A stretch of DNA of 64,000 nt from Oreohelix idahoensis (Eukaryota; Mollusca; Gastropoda; Stylommatophora; Oreohelicidae): positions 62,001 to 126,000 of the forward strand of contig JAMPIV010022934.1 in assembly GCA_024509875.1 (NCBI GenBank), written 5' to 3'. A model generated the notes under the pieces. That model did not search any database, was not told the DNA's origin, and saw only the letters and a program-made list of their open reading frames with translations. Numbering within the stretch: position 1 is the stretch's first letter; the number at the start of each line of letters is the position of its first letter. The translations under genes were made by a program, and so were the position numbers. This document shows, piece after piece, positions 24,540 through 36,234 of the stretch.

Positions 24540-25553
24540 GTACCCATATACATATCTTGTCGAAAACGAACTAACTATAACAACTGATCACCAAACACCA
24601 CACAACGTTTCTGCATTTCCACGTCATCTACACACCTTATTATTATTATTGTAATGATCGTGTGTAGTCCAGGAAAAACCCTGGTAAATGATTCGCATAT
24701 CGCACCTTGGATATCAGTGACAAGATAATCATCCCCGACGGTTGCATTTATTTACCGCCATCTCTGCCCATGGGAAAACACAAGCAATCGTAGTCTCGTT
24801 TCTCTTTATCTTCTCGTGAATTCCCGTGGGAGCTGGCGGCCGTGAAGATTACTAACATACCGCATAATCCATGAGATCTAAGGAATTAATTATACTACTG
24901 TTGCTACGACTACTACTATTACTACTATAACCATAATTAATTACTTTACTTTTTGGCCTACTATTTCCACGAAACACCATAGAGAGCAGCAATAACCATT
25001 ATTGTTGTAGGTTCAATCTATAGACTTTAAAATTAAAAGATTACATTATTTATGAAAATACAATTTGACTGCAGCTCTACCCCTTAAAAGGATTGTATTA
25101 AAGGAGCCTTTATAAAGATAAATGAAGCAGATACACCACGTTTTAATAATACTGTGTCCATAAGAGTTAATTAAGCTCTTCTTCCGAGGGAGCTATTTAC
25201 AAGCTACTTCCTTGCGTTGCACTTCCATTTGGATTTTATGTGCATGCTTCCATTCCTCCGGAAAATAGCTCCTCTTTATTTTTCCATAATGTACTCCCAG
25301 AGGGATATGTGAAAGGGAGAGGTGGAGGGGAGATGCCGAAGGAGGTATTTGAAGCGGTAGTCGCTTTTGAGGCTCAGAACACCTGATGAATTTAACTGAC
25401 TACAGCTTCTCAGAGTCTGTCGTCAGCGTAGTGGCTTACGCGAGCGTGCTGAGGTGGTTGGATTTCACAAAAATGCATTGACGCTAGAAAATATGTATGC
25501 CCTTCACTTGTTTTGTTGCTCTTTTATGGTTCTTAATCATTTTGGCTTCTCAA
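24540..25553. other. No gene recognised
   Basis: Small trinucleotide runs (ATT near 24638; CTA near 24900). No supported ORF. Confidence 0.4.
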
Positions 25554-25790
25554 ATTGTTCTGTCATCACCGTGCGTCAGTGATCATATAATCTATTTAAA
25601 TTGTTCTCTCTTCACCGTGCGTCAGTGATCATATAATCTATTTAAATTGTTCTCTCTTCACCGTGCGTCAGTGATCATATAATCTATTTAAATTGTTCTC
25701 TCTTCACCGTGCCGTCAGTGATCTTATCTTCTATTATTATATTGTTCTCTTGTCACTGTTGTACAGTGATCTTATCATCTGTTCAAATTT
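25554..25790. repeat. 46-bp tandem repeat, about 5 copies
   Basis: Unit TTGTTCTCTCTTCACCGTGC, GTCAGTGATCATATAATCTA, TTTAAA; the last copies diverge. It ends about 70 bp before LINE-B. Confidence 0.93.
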
Positions 25791-25861
25791 GTCTACCACT
25801 ATAGCAGCTCATTACATTATTTTCATTTTTCTCTCCTTTCCCTTGAGGTTTAATTATTTCG

Positions 25862-26860
25862 TTGTACGATATTATCGCTCTGAGAGTACGACTGGCGAAA
25901 AAGGGACAAGGAGTCATGGATCTCGATGGCAACACTCTGCTATACAGTGGTGTACCCACATCTGAAAGAGCTAAAGGGGGTGTGGGTTGCATTGTGGCCA
26001 AAAACCAGAAAGATAGTATCAAGGGATGGAACTTTGTCTCGGAGCGCATTATGGTTGTAAAACTAAAAGAAGGAGAAACCATAGTCAACCTGGTCATAGT
26101 GTATGGGCCAAATGAGGATGAGAGAGCAGAGGTCAAGGAAGAATTCTTCGAGCTGCTTCAAAGGACAGTGGATGACTGCCTAGATGAAATTATCATGCTC
26201 GGAGATTTCAATGCCAGAGTTGGAAATGACCATGCTAGATGGGGTGGAGTTATCGGAAGATATGGAGAAGATACTCTCAATGACAATGGAAAGCGACTCC
26301 TCAGATTCTGCAGTGAGCAGAATCTGATCATTACCAACACAAAGTTCCCCCATAAGCGCATACATGCATACACTAGGTGTGAACCAACAAAGAATGAGAA
26401 GTCAGTGATCGACTATGCCATTGTTAGGAGGAGCTCATTCAAATATGTCCGGGATGCTAGAGTCTGGAGGGGGCCAGAGATTGGAAGTGATCACTACCTG
26501 CTTACAATCAAAAGAACAACTGAAAGAGTTGCTCAGCCTAGGAACTGTCCAGCACCACGCAAGAAACCAAGTAAACGAACGGAAGAAATGAGCATTAAGA
26601 CCTACAAGCTGAAAGAGCCAGAAATTAAGACCAGATATCAGGGGCTTATTGCTACAGCGGTGAGAAACACAGAAGAACAACCTGATGACTTGGAAACCCT
26701 GTGGCTTAAATTCAAGGACATCATAAAGACAGCTGCTGCAGAAGCATGTGGTGAAGTCCGACTTGGGAACAAGAGAAAGAGGACACCTTGGTGGACAGAG
26801 GAAGTCAAAGAGAAAATAAGATTAAAGAAAATGGCATGGAAACAATATTTAGGAGCTTAA
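25862..26860 (+). pseudogene. LINE-B endonuclease domain, C-terminal portion
   Basis: The frame encodes an exonuclease-endonuclease-phosphatase fold: IVYGPN near residue 80, catalytic MLGDFNARVG near 110-120, a SVIDYAIVRR block near 180, and the SDHYLL motif near 207-212. The N-terminal catalytic Asn and Glu blocks are cut or degraded at the 5' end. The family nicks target DNA to prime reverse transcription. Its TAA at 26858 is in frame with the next segment (from 26861), so the two ORFs were one. Homologues of this domain in animal annotations are often mislabelled craniofacial development protein 2. Confidence 0.85.
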
Positions 26861-28563
26861 AACACAGCAGGACAAATAGAGAAATATAGAGAATATGTGA
26901 TACTCAGAACAGAAGCAAAGAACAAGGTGCTAGCAGCAAAACAGAAGTCCTGGGAAGAATTTGGAGAAAAGCTAGAAAATGATGCGCAAGAAAACCAGAA
27001 ATTGTTCTATAAGACCCTAAAGAACATGAGGAAGGAAAAACAATGCCCTCTCAAATTTATAAAGGACAAGCAAGGCAAATTGCTTACTGCCCCGAAGGAA
27101 GTAATGAAAAGATGGAAAGAATATTTCTCAGAACTCCTTGATGGTAAGCAAGGTAGAGCATCAGAAATGATAACCACTAGCACAGAAGAGGATACAAATG
27201 GTGATGAAGATGACATAAAGATGGAAGAACTGAAGGCAGCACTGGAGAAAATCAAGATGGGCAAAGCAGCAGGGCATGATGGTATAACACCAGAAATGGT
27301 TAAGTACATGGGAGCATCAGGCGACCTATTACTCCTAAGGGTCCTACAGGCAGCATGGTGCAACAAGGCCATACCAAAGGATTGGGAGATTGCCATTATA
27401 ACACCGATTTTCAAAAAGGGTGACAATCGACAATGTGGAAACCACAGAGGCATATCCCTTCTCAGTGTCCCTGGTAAAATCTACTCTAGAATCCTAGAGC
27501 AGAGACTCCGATGCCTAGCTGAGCCACAATTGGATGAAGCCCAGTGCGGATTCCGAGCAAACCGAAGTACTCAAGACCTAATCTTCACACTCAGGCAGCT
27601 GAGTGAAAAGGCCCTTGAGTACAAGAGTGAGATCCATCTTTGTTTCATAGATCTGGAAAAGGCGTTTGACAGGGTCCCCTGGAGCGAACTTTGGGGACTG
27701 TTTGGCAAGGAAGAACATTCCAGCACCTCTGATTCATGCTATACAGAGCTTCTACAAGTCTTGCAGAAATTATGTGAGGACAGCAAACTATAAGTCAGAA
27801 GAGTTCAGGACCACCACTGGTGTAAGACAAGGCGATATCCTGTCACCTTATCTTTTCATACTCCTCATGGACGATGTCATCAAGGCATGTAAGGAGAGAA
27901 CAAGAAAGTATTCAGTGGGGTACTGGAAGATGAGACAGGTCTGTATTTCAGAGCTAGCATTTGCTGATGATGTTGTCCTGATTGCTAAATCAGAGACACA
28001 TCTCCAATCCAACCTGCAAGTCTGGAAGGAAGAGCTGGAGAAGAGAGGGATGGTCATAAGCAGCTCTAAAACAAAATCCATGGTGATATCACGAGAAGAA
28101 AGAAAACATCAGATTAAGTTGGGAGAAAAGGTCCTGGAGCAGGTCGACCACTTTAAATATCTCGGAGCTATTATAGACCGAAAGGGGGGCATCAAAGAAG
28201 AGTTGGCCACTCGAAAAGCAGCGGCTGGGAGACTTTATCAGGCCATAAATCGAGGATTCCTCAGCAAGAAAGAGGTTGGTAAGAAAACGAAGATGGCTGT
28301 ATACCGCTCCACCTATGTCCCAGTCTTGACATATGGATGCGAGTCATGGGCAATGACTACAACCCACAAAAGCCAGATTCAAACCTCAGAAATGAGGTAT
28401 CTGAGGAAGGTGGTTGAAGTAACAAGAAGAGACATGGTCCGCAACCAGACGATACGTCAAGGCCTAAAATCCCACCCGCTGCAGACCCAAATAGAACAGT
28501 CCCAACTAAGATGGCTTGGCCATGTCTGCAGAATGGGAGAAGATCGGCTACCACGACAAGCAT
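26861..28563 (+). pseudogene. LINE-B reverse transcriptase, frameshifted
   Basis: First frame to about 27690: the linker, then KMGKAAGHDGITPEMVKYMG, IITPIFKKGD, HRGISLLSVPGKI, EAQCGFRANRSTQD and CFIDLEKAFDRVPW. The second frame from 27666 carries IPAPLIHAIQSFYKSCRNYV, TTTGVRQGDILSPYLF, the catalytic AFADDVVL, VDHFKYLGAII, VLTYGCESWAM and RWLGHVCRMGEDRLP. The frameshift lies between DRVPW and ARKNIP. RT catalytic residues are all present on paper, but frame breaks make the copy dead. Confidence 0.9.
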
Positions 28564-28673
28564 GACAATCTTTGGTCTTTCCCCTGTTCTCGACTGGTTT
28601 TCTTTGCACATTTACAATCTAACTTACCTGTCTTCATTGTTCATTAATTCGTTGCCATTGAACTTATGACTTA

Positions 28674-28935
28674 TGGATGCGAGTCATAGCACTCACTAAA
28701 GCCTGCTCCAAACCTCAGAAATGAGGTATCTCAGGAAGTTGGTTGAAGTAACAAGAAGAGACATGGTCCGCAACCAGACGATACGTCAAGGCCTAAAATC
28801 TTACTTACTTACTTGTTCCTATTCTACTGTGAGGTGTAGAGGTTTGAAAGAGAGAGCGCCATACTATCCTATCGGAAGTTTTCCTCCTGGCCTGGTTCCA
28901 TTCTAGTACTCGGTCCTTCAGAGATTGTCTATTGT
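28674..28935. repeat. LINE-B fragments in opposite orientation
   Basis: 28674-28800 repeats the sense sequence of about 28330-28468. At 28801 a TTACTTACTTAC tract begins, the reverse complement of the LINE-B 3' tail, and 28812-28935 is the antisense 3' end (compare 11440-11575). The two pieces therefore meet tail-in. Confidence 0.85.
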
Positions 28936-28944
28936 TCTCCTCCC

Positions 28945-29246
28945 ACAGATTACCGAAATAAAGCGAATATCGCAATAAAGCAGGTCATACCCATTTTTGT
29001 GTGTGGCTTCCCAGTGCATATAAAAGCCTAAAATCATGTTTACACTATGTCTTTTAAGTGCTAACTCTTAAAAAAATGTACCGTACAATTAAAAATACTT
29101 TATTGCTAAAAAAATGCTAATCTTCATCATCTGAGCCAAAATCTATCGGAAGAAGGCACGTTCTAATAAATAAACATAATTTGAAAAAGGCGCAATATCT
29201 GCGAAGCGCAATAAAGCGAAGCGCAATAAAGCGAGGTATACCTGTA
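28945..29246. mobile_element. Internally deleted TA-flanked DNA transposon relic
   Basis: The right end has repeated AAGCGAAGCGCAATAAAGCG and GAGGTATACCTG next to TA; the left part has related ATAAAGCGAATATCGCAATA and AAAGCAGGTCATACCC. These resemble, from memory, terminal and subterminal sequence of a Tc1/mariner-type element common in vertebrates. A segment with AAAAATACTTTATTGCTAAA and AATGCTAA also looks familiar from that family. Assignment is tentative. Confidence 0.5.
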
Positions 29247-29308
29247 TATGCAATAGGTACAAGTGCGGATGTAGCCATCCTATATATAAAATCCCAGCTT
29301 TTTCTGTC

Positions 29309-30853
29309 TGTGACGGCGCGAAGACGATGTGTGAAGGAGAATAAGGATCTGTGTGTAATGTTGTCGTCACTCTCTCTGGCCTACTTTCACACACGTTCCG
29401 CAGTCACAGAAAAACTCTTGATGACAGGGGTCCCACTTTTATTAATGAAACCCTAGCAGGTAGCACAAGAATCATACAGAAACAATGTTGTCCGTAAGTT
29501 TACTTTGAAGACAATTCCTAAGCAACACCATATAACCAAGCTATTTAGGTAACACCATCTAATAACCCAGCACAGACTGCTGGACACCCTGAAATAAAAT
29601 GACACAAAATAAACTAGCATCGTACTAATGGACAAACATCATCTACGTAATAATACATACTTACGAGTATGTGTGAAAATATTCAAGTACATGCACTTAT
29701 ATGTCTCTGTGTGTGTGTGTGTGTGTGTGTAGTGTTACACATGTGTGAAAATATGCCAATAGATGCGCTTAAATGACCATGTGTGTGTGTGAGTGTTCAT
29801 GCAGGCCTGCGTATATGTGTAATCATACAATAAACATATCTCAGTCAACAATAATGCCTTCATACTCCTACTAAATACTAACTACATCATCACGCGAGAG
29901 AAAACTTAATTGAAGCACTTCTATCTATGATGAAATATTATACACAACGCACTGGTCTAAATGACATCAATTTATCAGTATCTTAGAGGCCTTGCTACTC
30001 TAAAGAACAAGCAGACATATACTCTATTCTTACAGCTCTATACTAAATGTACTAGGCATAGGCTACTCATGGAGCTAGAGGGTACGCTAACCTTTCTCTC
30101 ACAATAACCACTGATGTAAAATTAACGACACTTACGGCTCACAAGAATGCAATATAACCATTACTTAACACTACTCAAATAATAATAATAATAATGGTAA
30201 TAAGTACACACTTGTATACAGCGCAATGCGACACTAGAATTCCTCTTATAAATGCACTTAGATACTTAACACATTTAACACAGTCTCACAGTTGAAAATA
30301 GCGATGAGATATACGTCAAATTACACTTAAGTACACATACATCGCCAGTCAGCTTCAAAGCTCCACCCATCCCTCTAGGGAGCAAATCAGGAGTCACCAG
30401 TTTTATCGTCTCCATCCCTGCACCACATGATAGCCGCCAGTCAAAATGACAGGGAAAGCTCCACCCATAGGGAGCATCAGGAGATCCTATGCTCAGTTGG
30501 ATGACATAGATTCACATCTTAATCAAGTATCTCCCTAATCGACACAACTCAAAGTCCGCCCACTAATGGGCTGTTACATCCCACGATATTCGTTGTCCTA
30601 CTCACACTTCTTACGGTTTCGTGCTCAAAAAGGTGTTTTCTTCTGGTGTCAGACAGCGCCAGGATGTCTAACAACCGATGGCTGTCTCCCACGTCTCACA
30701 CGTCCGTCTTCTTCACGGATGGCGAAGGTGTGTTTCGTTTAAATCGCCCATTACCGGGTGAGAATGCCAACATGAGCACAAATTCACACCGCAGACTAGA
30801 TCGACAACTAATTACTCAGTCTAAAATTACACCTTTTTGACCACACGGTCACA
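29309..30853 (-). repeat. LTR, left copy (3' LTR in element sense)
   Basis: 1545 bp from TGTGACGG to ACGGTCACA. Nearly identical to 35809-36860 for its first 1.05 kb and to the last 350 bp of the right LTR. It lacks about 220-270 bp present in the right copy after GTCAGCTTC (30350 versus 36860) and contains a small local duplication of the CTCCACCCAT segment. Contains a (GT)n tract near 29706. Confidence 0.95.
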
Positions 30854-31731
30854 TGTTCCGCCCCTAAATTTTTTGTGGTCCCCACAAACGTACTCTGCTC
30901 CATTGTCATGTCTAAGTTTATGTCTCTTTGCTTGTCGTGGTCTGTTAGAATTGTCCGCTCGTACAGCGTCGCTACTTGGTTGAGAGTTCAGCGAGTAAGT
31001 GCCTGCAGTTGTCGGCCTTGGCGGGGGATTGGTTCCAACGTGTTTTACACTTGTTTTCCGTCGATGTTGGCATGCATTCCCCCCAATCTGATTTAGATTG
31101 GTGTCCTCTCCAGAGCGTCGGTGTGTATTCCCTCCTATCTGTTTAAGATGAGTTTCCTCTTCTGAACGTTGAATGCTTTTCTTGGCGCCCTTAAGGTAAC
31201 AGTTGTTACGGCCATCTCTTGGCCTGCACCCTGAAGGCAACCTAGATGTGTCGGTACGTTTAGAGAGGGCCCTCTTTGAGGGACAAACCGATATCAAGTG
31301 CTCTGGGGACTTACCCACTGAAAACATCGCTTCGGAAGCGGGCCCCGATGGCATTTGGCTGCCATGTGGTCTGAAAAGTCTCCACAATTGTAGCGTCTTA
31401 TTTTTCTAGGCTTCCTCTGTGCCATGGGTCGCCTCCTGCTGCCTTTACATTCCTGGCCGCCAATGCCGCATACAAAGACCGCTTTAATGCCCTGAACAGA
31501 TGGTTTGCTGTCAAATTCTACATTCTCATTTCTCTCCAGACTACGGAATCCCTTTCTGAAAATCTTAGTCTGATGCACAAAAACATCAACACCTCCATCA
31601 TCCGGTGTAATAAATCCCCATCCTTTGTCGACATTATACCATTTACAAAATCCTTGCCGCCTTGCTGGTGCATCTGTGTTTTTACTTACCTCTGTCGTGG
31701 AATATTCTAATCCACATATATAAATTATCAA
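30827..31731 (-). pseudogene. lin-28: lin-28-like RNA-binding protein, captured and frameshifted
   Basis: The minus-strand ORF from 31731 has a cold-shock domain, residues about 26-92: GFCKWYNVDKGWGFITP, VDVFVHQTKI, GFRSLERNENVEF. A GSRRRP linker and a basic RKPRKIR stretch follow, then CCHC knuckle 1 (YNCGDFSDHMAAKC), whose first Cys is Arg (CGC). Cold-shock domain plus paired retroviral-type knuckles after GSRRRP is the diagnostic order of Lin-28, the inhibitor of let-7 maturation. Knuckle 2 begins KRCFQ and then shifts frame (31305-31312); its remainder (SPEHLISVCPSKR) lies in the frame 31387-30827. That frame continues about 145 codons of unrecognised basic sequence and stops inside the LTR. 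No intron interrupts the domain, consistent with capture from mRNA. It lies in sense with gag, just upstream of the 3' LTR. Confidence 0.9.
30854..30876 (-). promoter_or_regulatory. Polypurine tract candidate
   Basis: Minus strand next to the LTR reads AAAAAATTTAGGGGCGGAA then CA. A purine-rich tract abutting the 3' LTR primes plus-strand synthesis in LTR elements. Confidence 0.6.
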
Positions 31732-31739
31732 GTAAATAT

Positions 31740-34038
31740 AAAGCCTAATAAATACATATAATAAATAAAGGAAGAAGAATGGTAAAGAACAGTACTGTCA
31801 CAATGACAGTACTCGAAATCCCCTTTGTTTTATGCTTCGTCTGCAAATTGTAACGTTTCCACGTTAAATATAGGCCTTCTGCAACATACACGCGTTTCCC
31901 AAACACACAATAAAATGTGCTGCCTTTCTAAGAAAAACCTTGAAATATGCAAGTTGACCTAAATTTTAAATTCCATTCATGTCTTTTTCTACACTGCGTT
32001 ACCAAAACGAACGAACAGATGGACAAAAGGATAAAGAGAGAGGGGAGGGCTGAAAATCAGGAACGCATGCAACACGCGTCGCGCGATACACAAATGCTGC
32101 CATCACGCGTGTAAGTCTACATGCACTAATTTTTTTTTCAGACGGACAGTGATAAAATACACTACCCTTTCCCAGAGTTAGGTTTATAAATCCTGAAATC
32201 TCTTATTAGGAAAGACAACATTAGATGGGTTTACGGTTGAAAACATAACAGTACCCAGACAGCACATCTTCGAAACAGGAGGTAGAAAATACATATTTTG
32301 AACGCAGCCACGTAGCTCTTTCAAATTGGTATATTTGGGTTCCTTAGGGCTTGCTGACAAATAATATGTAAAACGTTACGCAAATAGTCCAGGAATTAAT
32401 AAATTATACCCAAAATAAAATAGTGAGGATGCCTGACAGCATGGAATCATTTCTGCTCATAAAATTTTTTTTATAACGTGTTTGAAAAAAAACCTTACGT
32501 TACATAAATAGCCTACCATGTAAACTCCAAATTGATTGGAGCGCAACAAATGAAAGCCTAACCACGATTGGTCGGACTATAAATACTATCTTTCGTTGTT
32601 AGGGGAAACGGGGAAAGGTAACATTTTTTCAAACACTTGTCGAAACGGGGCCTCATTGGCCAGACTCGCTGATATAATCACTTAGGAGCGTTAGTTCGAA
32701 ACCACTTGTTTAAATAAGCTTGATAAAGCATCAGTGCGTTGAAGCCAGCTCATATTTTGCTAAAATAAAAGCCTGGAACATAAGCAGATGGGAATTTGTG
32801 CCAGTAAATGTGCCAGAATTCATTGCTAATCAACGTATCTGTGTTTATTTCCATGAAATTGTGGTAAGCTTGAACCATTCAGTATCTTTTAATGAAAAAT
32901 TGAATGTGAATTGTTAATTATGCCTGTATATATATGTGTAGTTCAGTGGCAAACGTGAGGTAAAGCCTATAATGCTCCAGCCTGAACAGAAGGTGTCGGA
33001 GGAAAGTAAAACGGCATGGAATGGCCAAATAGTACACTGACACCTGGATGATTGATTAGACAGAAATAATGCTGGAAGTGCAGAGGCGTGGTAACCATTA
33101 AGGAGGTAAATACTGGTATAAAGTACTTCAGAATGAAGCTGATAGTTGGCCTAACGCTCTGAACTCAATGTTTGTGCTGTATTGTGATCAGTGTAAAAGA
33201 GAGTATAAGTTAGTTATGAAGTAGAAGGTACATCCTTCTTGATTTCAGGGACAGTGGTCTTGATGGTATTGAGCTGCACCTGGTCAGAGCTTTGCTGAAT
33301 CCAGTGTCGGACAGCATACTCCTTGGTCCTTTTAGCTATCAGTGAGGTGTCTCCAGAGCCCAGAGGAGAATTCGAGCAGAGGAGTCTTCTCCTGCCGCCA
33401 TCACGCAAGATAAGCAGAGTTGGCCAGCTGAGCTCAACATTATGTCCCCTCATCTTGAAATGACTTTGAAAAAATAATATTAAGAGGGGAATTTAATTGT
33501 CTTAATATCAGGAACTGAGAACATCTCCAATACTAGTCCCTAAAGACAAACTATTGAAGTCATGATGACAAATACCAACAGAGCTTGAACAAAACAAAAC
33601 CAGTATTACCTCATATTACTACTACACAACTGACACACATAGGATATTTTTTAATAATATATGTCACTACGATATTCATATTGATAAAGTCTGTACATAT
33701 ACTTGTAATTAAAATTGATTGTGATTCCTGGTTCCTTTGTATTTGAATCAGGACACATATACCTTTATGATAGCAATTAATACATATTGTTATTTGAAAA
33801 GTTATCAGTGCCTCCTTTAAGATATTCTCATAGAGTGTTATATGTATGTGAGTGTCACAGTGTTGTCAAGTGTAGTGGATTAAATTAAATTGTTTATCTG
33901 TCTGTTGTTGTGACTTACACTTCATCATACACATACCCTAGACACATAACGTAGTCATCACACTATTCCAGAATAATTCTGACTGAGATATATAGATATG
34001 TGGTAGCAAGTAAGGTTATATATAATACACTACTCTTA
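31740..34038 (-). other. LTR-element interior without recognised domain
   Basis: 2.3 kb between gag and the lin-28-like part. One minus-strand ORF (33453-33214, 79 codons; WPTLLILRDGGRRRLL) is unrecognised. Most of this stretch is shared with the decayed copy at 58450-60745. Confidence 0.6.
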
Positions 34039-35040
34039 TTAGATATATATACCTTCACAGCTGATCTCAGTCAGTACACTAAGTCCCCTATAAATATTTA
34101 TAACATCCCACTTCACCACAACCTCTAAATCACTGCGTTCACTATCAACTGCCTGACTCTCACCAACAGGAAGGTCTAGTTTTGGTTTCAGTTGATTCAC
34201 ACCTTGGTTCTGCTCTAGGTTTTCACGCTGTTGGCACTGTTCCCTTCTTCTTCTCGTCTCCTTTTGTGCTGGCGCCATACTCTGTGATAGCTGTGCTAGC
34301 TGGGACTTTAGACTTGCTACTTCTGCTTTGAGTGCCTCCTCTTCATTGTGAGCTTCTGCACTGGCTATCTGCACTAGCTTATCAGGCTCTTTGCCTTCCC
34401 AGAAAACAGCATAGTCCCTAACTTCCCTAAATGAGACACCCGGATTTTCTAGGACGTATTTCTTCACAAATGACTTACCCAGATCATCTCTCAGCTAGGC
34501 AACAAAATGATCCCTGAGCATGGATGGGTCCGCAGGAGCCAAGCCTTTCTTCACCCGCGTTGCATTCAATCTCAGAAATAATTCATGCAACAGGTGAGAG
34601 AACTCCGTTACTGATACACTAGGCCCCTGTCTCATGGCATAGAAACCCCTAGTCATCTCATTGACTCTTTGTCGCTCACTGTAGGCTTCTTCCACTATTT
34701 CGAGTAACTTCTCAGGGCTGGCCTTGGCTCCGCCATGTATCCGTAATTCCCTAGAGACTACTGGTGTAACATTATTCCACACAATGTCTAACCTATCTTC
34801 TACAGTTAAGGGCCCTACCTTCCATGCAGCTTTTACCTCCTTCACAAACTCTTGCCAAGTGGGGCCTGCCTTTTCACCAAATCTTCTTACCTCCGGCACT
34901 GTTATGTAAATCACCTTCACATGCGCATTGCTCGGGCTCTTTCCTGGTGTGATGATTTCTTCACGGGAGCCACCTCCAGCTGTCGATGTGCTCCCAGGCT
35001 CTGACTGGCATGTTGCGTCTGCGCATTGAGTTGACATCAC
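34039..35040 (-). pseudogene. Gag-like ORF with one in-frame stop
   Basis: Two segments in the same frame, 35040-34498 and 34467-34039, separated by a TAG at 34495-34497. The first has the helical capsid-like layout of retrotransposon Gag: VPEVRRFGEKAGPTWQEFV, a region ending VEEAYSERQRVNEMTRGFYA, VSVTEFSHLLHELFLRL and DPSMLRDHFVA. The second has a coiled-coil-like EEALKAEVASLKSQLAQLSQ and a polar Gln/Glu-rich tail. No CCHC knuckle is seen. Gag builds the particle that packages element RNA. The assignment rests on layout, position downstream of the PBS and size; I cannot name the lineage. The stop may be a lesion or a read-through site. Confidence 0.75.
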
Positions 35041-35416
35041 TGCTCTAGCCCTAACCTAGCAAAATACAATGCAAAACGGATGGAAAGAAAACACTTATTA
35101 TAATATTACAATAAATAATAGAAAGTGTCTCTTATTTTTTTTTTTTGTTGTTGCTTGCTCTTGTCTTCTCTTCGCTGTTGTGGCCTGTAGCAGTTTCAGG
35201 TGCTGCCTGTTGATACGATTGAGTCCCTGACTGAATGTCAATCGTGGCAGGTCGGCCACTGGTTTGGCATAATAACACTGGCGTAGCAATAGTGTTCCTG
35301 TTTGTTGTGATGGAGTATCATTAGCAAGGATACTATTGCAGGAAAATTGATATAATTGCAAAAGGCGGATCCTTGGCTTGATAAGATATTCAGTGGATGT
35401 ACGGTGGTATGATTCT

Positions 35417-35570
35417 TCTCTGGGCCTGCGTTGATGCAACTCTTCAACTGGCCTATGTTGGTGCAACTCTTCAACTGGCCTACGTTGGTGCGACTCTTCA
35501 ACTGGCCTACGTTGGTGCAACTCTTCAACTGGCCTACGTTGGTGCGACTCTTCAATGGGCCTATGGTGCT
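35417..35570 (-). repeat. 27-bp tandem repeat in the element's leader
   Basis: About 4.5 tight copies of TGGCCTACGTTGGTGCAACT plus CTTCAAC, with diverged copies to about 35650. Lies between PBS and gag. The period divisible by three gives artificial ORFs on both strands. Confidence 0.9.
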
Positions 35571-35788
35571 TCGATTCTTCATACAGTAGTGCGATTCTTT
35601 GCTGGGCCTATGGTGGTGCGAATCTTCACTGGGGAGATGTACTGGGCAGATGTGCTGCTCCGTCTGTGCTGGGTGTTGTAATACTCTTGCAAGGTTTAAC
35701 ACGGGTATCCTTGGTGCTCACTGGTTGTAGTACTCTCTTGCAGCATTCAACATTCCGCGTATGACTTTATACTACACTGTCTGTCAGA

Positions 35789-35806
35789 ATCCTGCCGACG
35801 ACGCCA
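35789..35806 (-). promoter_or_regulatory. Primer-binding site
   Basis: On the minus strand, two bases after the LTR end, TGGCGTCGTCGGCAGGAT. TGG complements the CCA of a tRNA 3' end, as expected for the minus-strand primer. I cannot say which tRNA. Confidence 0.75.
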
Positions 35807-35808
35807 TT

Positions 35809-36203
35809 TGTGACGGTGCGAAGACGATGTGTGAAGGAGAATAAGGATCTGTGTGTAATGTTGTCGTCACTCTCTCTGGCCTACTTTCACACGCGTTCCG
35901 CAGTCACAGAAAAACTCTTGATGACAGGGGTCCCACTTTTATTAATGAAACCCTATCAGGTAGCACAAGAATCATACAGAAACAATGTTGTCCGCAAGTT
36001 TACTTTGAAGACAATTCCTAAGCAACACCATATAACCAAGCTATTTAGGTAACACCATCTAATAACCCAGCACAGACTGCTGGACACCCTGAAATAAAAT
36101 GACACAAAATAAACTAGCATCGTACTAATGGACAAACATCATCTACGTAATAATACATACTTACGAGTATGTGTGAAAATATTAAAGTACATGCACTTAT
36201 ATG

Positions 36204-36234
<31 letters not shown>

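Larger units (their letters stand above)
25862..28563 (+). mobile_element. LINE-B non-LTR retrotransposon, longest copy
   Basis: A 2.7-kb copy with most of an APE-type endonuclease followed by a reverse transcriptase in one polyprotein order. The 5' end is truncated within the endonuclease, and the 3' end stops after MGEDRLPRQ, about 170 bp short of the family's 3' end seen at 11400-11580. Three lesions divide it: stop 26858-26860, a frameshift near 27690, and the 3' truncation. Confidence 0.9.

Noticed and set aside
25783..26136. Minus-strand ORFs over LINE-B
   Set aside because: Antisense shadows of the endonuclease frame.
31294..31312. GTAAGT at the knuckle-2 break as a genuine splice donor
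   Set aside because: The rest of the knuckle follows immediately in another frame, so no intron is needed; an indel explains it better.
30875..31409. Plus-strand ORFs at 30875 and 31203 as genes
   Set aside because: Shadows of the minus-strand lin-28-like sequence.
30854..35808. Reverse transcriptase or integrase in the LTR element
   Set aside because: Searched by eye for FADD/YxDD-type and HHCC/DDE-type blocks in the open frames; none seen. Strongly decayed pol cannot be excluded.
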